A DNA stretch of 64,000 bases from Rufibacter sediminis (GTDB lineage Bacteria; Bacteroidota; Bacteroidia; Cytophagales; Hymenobacteraceae), in NCBI RefSeq assembly GCF_014269285.1, contig NZ_JACOAF010000008.1:235368-299367 (forward strand), in the 5' to 3' direction. Position numbers and translations under genes: made by a program. Within the stretch, counting starts at the first letter, position 1. Every line of letters begins with the position of its first letter. Below the pieces are notes generated by a model. The model searched no databases and was not told the DNA's origin. It was given only the letters and a program-made list of their open reading frames with translations. Shown in pieces: positions 62,757 through 64,000 of this stretch.

Positions 62757-63836
62757 CTATCTTAAAGCGGGTACTTTCTCCGGCTGATGCGCTAACATGG
62801 CCGGTACTTGGTAAGCCCGTTGCAGCTGGTGCACCAGCACAACGCCGCAGGAGAAAAGGACAAAGGCCACCACCTGGTGCAGCACTCCCAACAGTACCGG
62901 TACCTGCAGCAGCAAAGTGGCAATGCCCAAAACCACCTGAACCAATCCCAGAGAAAGAAGAATCAACGCGAGTCGTTTCGTTTTCAGCGGAATAGCGGGC
63001 CGGCTGCTTTTAAGCCAGAATCTGAAAAGGAGGCCCAAAACGCCCACGCCCACCCATCTATGGACAAACTGCATCAGAGAGCCATTTTCCATGAAGTTCT
63101 GCCAGGTAAGCACCTCGTGCAGCACCGACGGGTAAACTTCCCCATTCATAAGCGGGAAAGTGTTGTAGTAGAACCCGGCTTTCAGACCCGCCACAAAAGC
63201 GCCTAAGACAATCTGGAGGAACAGGAAAGCCAGCAAACCTTTCGCGGAGCGCAGAAAACAGAGGTCTGAGTGCGAACTCCGCTGGTGCTTAAAAGTTAGA
63301 TCGCCTATGGTCCAAAGGATGGTGCTGATCAGGGCCAGGGCCAGGCAGAGGTGGGCGGCAAGGCGGTAATGGCTCACGTGCGGATTGTCTACCAGGCCGC
63401 TTTTCACCATGAGCCAACCCATGGCCCCCTGGCACATGCCCAGAAACAAAATAAACAGCAGCCTTTTCAGAAGCCGGCCGGAGAGTTGCCCCCGCACCAG
63501 CCAGAACATGAAGGGAACGATAAATACCAACCCGATCACGCGACCCAGCAGCCTGTGCAGGTATTCCCACCAGAAAATCTGCTTGAAGTCAACTAGAGTC
63601 ATACTGAAGTTCACCTTCTGGAACTCGGGGAATTGCTGGTATTTCTCAAACGCCACCTGCCAGGCAGCCTGGGTGAGGGGAGGCAAGGTGCCCGAGATGA
63701 CGTTCCATTCCACTATAGACAGGCCCGAGCCGGTCAGGCGGGTGATGCCACCAATGACCACCATGGCTAGAATGAGCAGGGCACCGGAAAAAAGCCAATA
63801 AACAAGGGTTCTGGTAGGAGGAGCTGAGGTGTGCAT
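62757..63836 (-). CDS. ctaA: Heme A synthase, COX15/CtaA family
   Basis: 359 residues from the start chosen at 63836 (MHTSAPPTRTLVYWLF). A longer frame to 63938 adds non-family residues. An eight-helix inner-membrane protein with the family signatures GGITRLTGSGLSIVEWNVISG (in part), WEYLHRLLGRVIG (heme His), CQGAMGWLMVKSGL, and HRWVGVGVLG, LLGVLHQVVA (heme His). It oxidises heme O to heme A for cytochrome oxidase. A P37 copy lies upstream. Confidence 0.94.
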   Translation of the reverse strand: MHTSAPPTRTLVYWLFSGALLILAMVVIGGITRLTGSGLSIVEWNVISGTLPPLTQAAWQVAFEKYQQFPEFQKVNFSMTLVDFKQIFWWEYLHRLLGRVIGLVFIVPFMFWLVRGQLSGRLLKRLLFILFLGMCQGAMGWLMVKSGLVDNPHVSHYRLAAHLCLALALISTILWTIGDLTFKHQRSSHSDLCFLRSAKGLLAFLFLQIVLGAFVAGLKAGFYYNTFPLMNGEVYPSVLHEVLTWQNFMENGSLMQFVHRWVGVGVLGLLFRFWLKSSRPAIPLKTKRLALILLSLGLVQVVLGIATLLLQVPVLLGVLHQVVAFVLFSCGVVLVHQLQRAYQVPAMLAHQPEKVPALR

Positions 63837-63965
63837 GCGTGACAGATATAAAGCAGCAAAGCTCCTTCCTTTGGTCAGAAAGAAGAGTGAGCAATTGTAG
63901 GGGCAAAACTGATTTATATCAGTGTTCAGTTCTGGCAAATAGCAGGGGCATAATAAGCGGGAGGG

Positions 63966-64000
63966 TGTTTAGGGGCTGTTTTCCGGAAAACAGCCCCTAA
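63966..64000. repeat. P37 palindrome, cut by the window edge
   Basis: The last 32 bases (63969-64000) form a perfect palindrome TTAGGGGCTGTTTTCC / GGAAAACAGCCCCTAA; TTAGGGG/CCCCTAA is another compensated arm pair. Confidence 0.85.

Noticed and set aside
1..64000. CRISPR arrays, rRNA genes, prophage or transposase genes
   Set aside because: No regularly spaced repeats, no rRNA-like sequence and no transposase, integrase or phage structural protein could be recognised. P37 copies are irregularly spaced and lack spacers.

Overview
The window reads as chromosomal DNA of a Bacteroidota bacterium. The evidence is a SusC/SusD pair, TonB-dependent receptors with carboxypeptidase-like N-terminal domains, TANNTTTG-type promoter boxes and few Shine-Dalgarno sites. 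Gene content, moderate GC and a cytophagal style of small genes suggest order Cytophagales, probably family Hymenobacteraceae (a Rufibacter-like organism). That placement is inference and no ribosomal RNA is present to confirm it.

Layout. 1-2.9 kb: an AT-rich accessory stretch with two surface-polysaccharide-type genes, ending at a tRNA-Glu gene whose 3' end faces it. 3.3-17.2 kb: mostly housekeeping and secreted functions: an unknown 439-residue protein, KptA, a tricorn-type protease, a siderophore receptor with a PepSY membrane protein, a Tat-exported amidase, a P1-family peptidase and a class IV aminotransferase. 17.8-46.8 kb: a large glucuronoxylan utilisation locus. It holds a GH10 xylanase, an SDR dehydrogenase, two GH67 and one GH115 alpha-glucuronidases, a GH43 xylosidase, SusC/SusD, uxuA and uxaC for glucuronate, a transaldolase-like enzyme, and a xylB-xylA-xylE operon for xylose. 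Two LacI-family regulators are present, and candidate operators for both can be read directly. 46.9-64 kb: an MBL-fold hydrolase, HrpB helicase, a YciE-type ferritin-like protein, a lytic transglycosylase, an ECF sigma factor with a cupin anti-sigma, an alditol oxidase-like flavoprotein, a cold-shock cluster, a NUDIX enzyme, a DEAD-box helicase, a four-gene TelA operon and heme A synthase.

How it works together. Xylan fragments would enter through SusC/SusD. GH10 and GH43 would yield xylose, and GH67/GH115 would release (methyl)glucuronate. Xylose goes through XylE, XylA and XylB. Glucuronate goes through UxaC and UxuA, with the SDR enzyme a candidate for the missing fructuronate reductase. 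One LacI operator (TGCCAACGTTGGCA) lies before both the xylanase and xylB. A second type (TGMAAYCGRTTKCA) lies before the other lacI gene and before susC.

The most unusual signal is a family of about 28 intergenic palindromes (called P37 below). Each is about 37 nt, with the pattern GTTTTAGG-N-CTGTTTTC / GAAAACAG-N-CCTAAAAC. They sit at gene and operon ends across the window, their arms vary in a compensated way, and several are fused to very long perfect hairpins. They are absent from the accessory stretch at 1-2.9 kb and from the susC/susD/GH67 segment at 22.2-33.6 kb.
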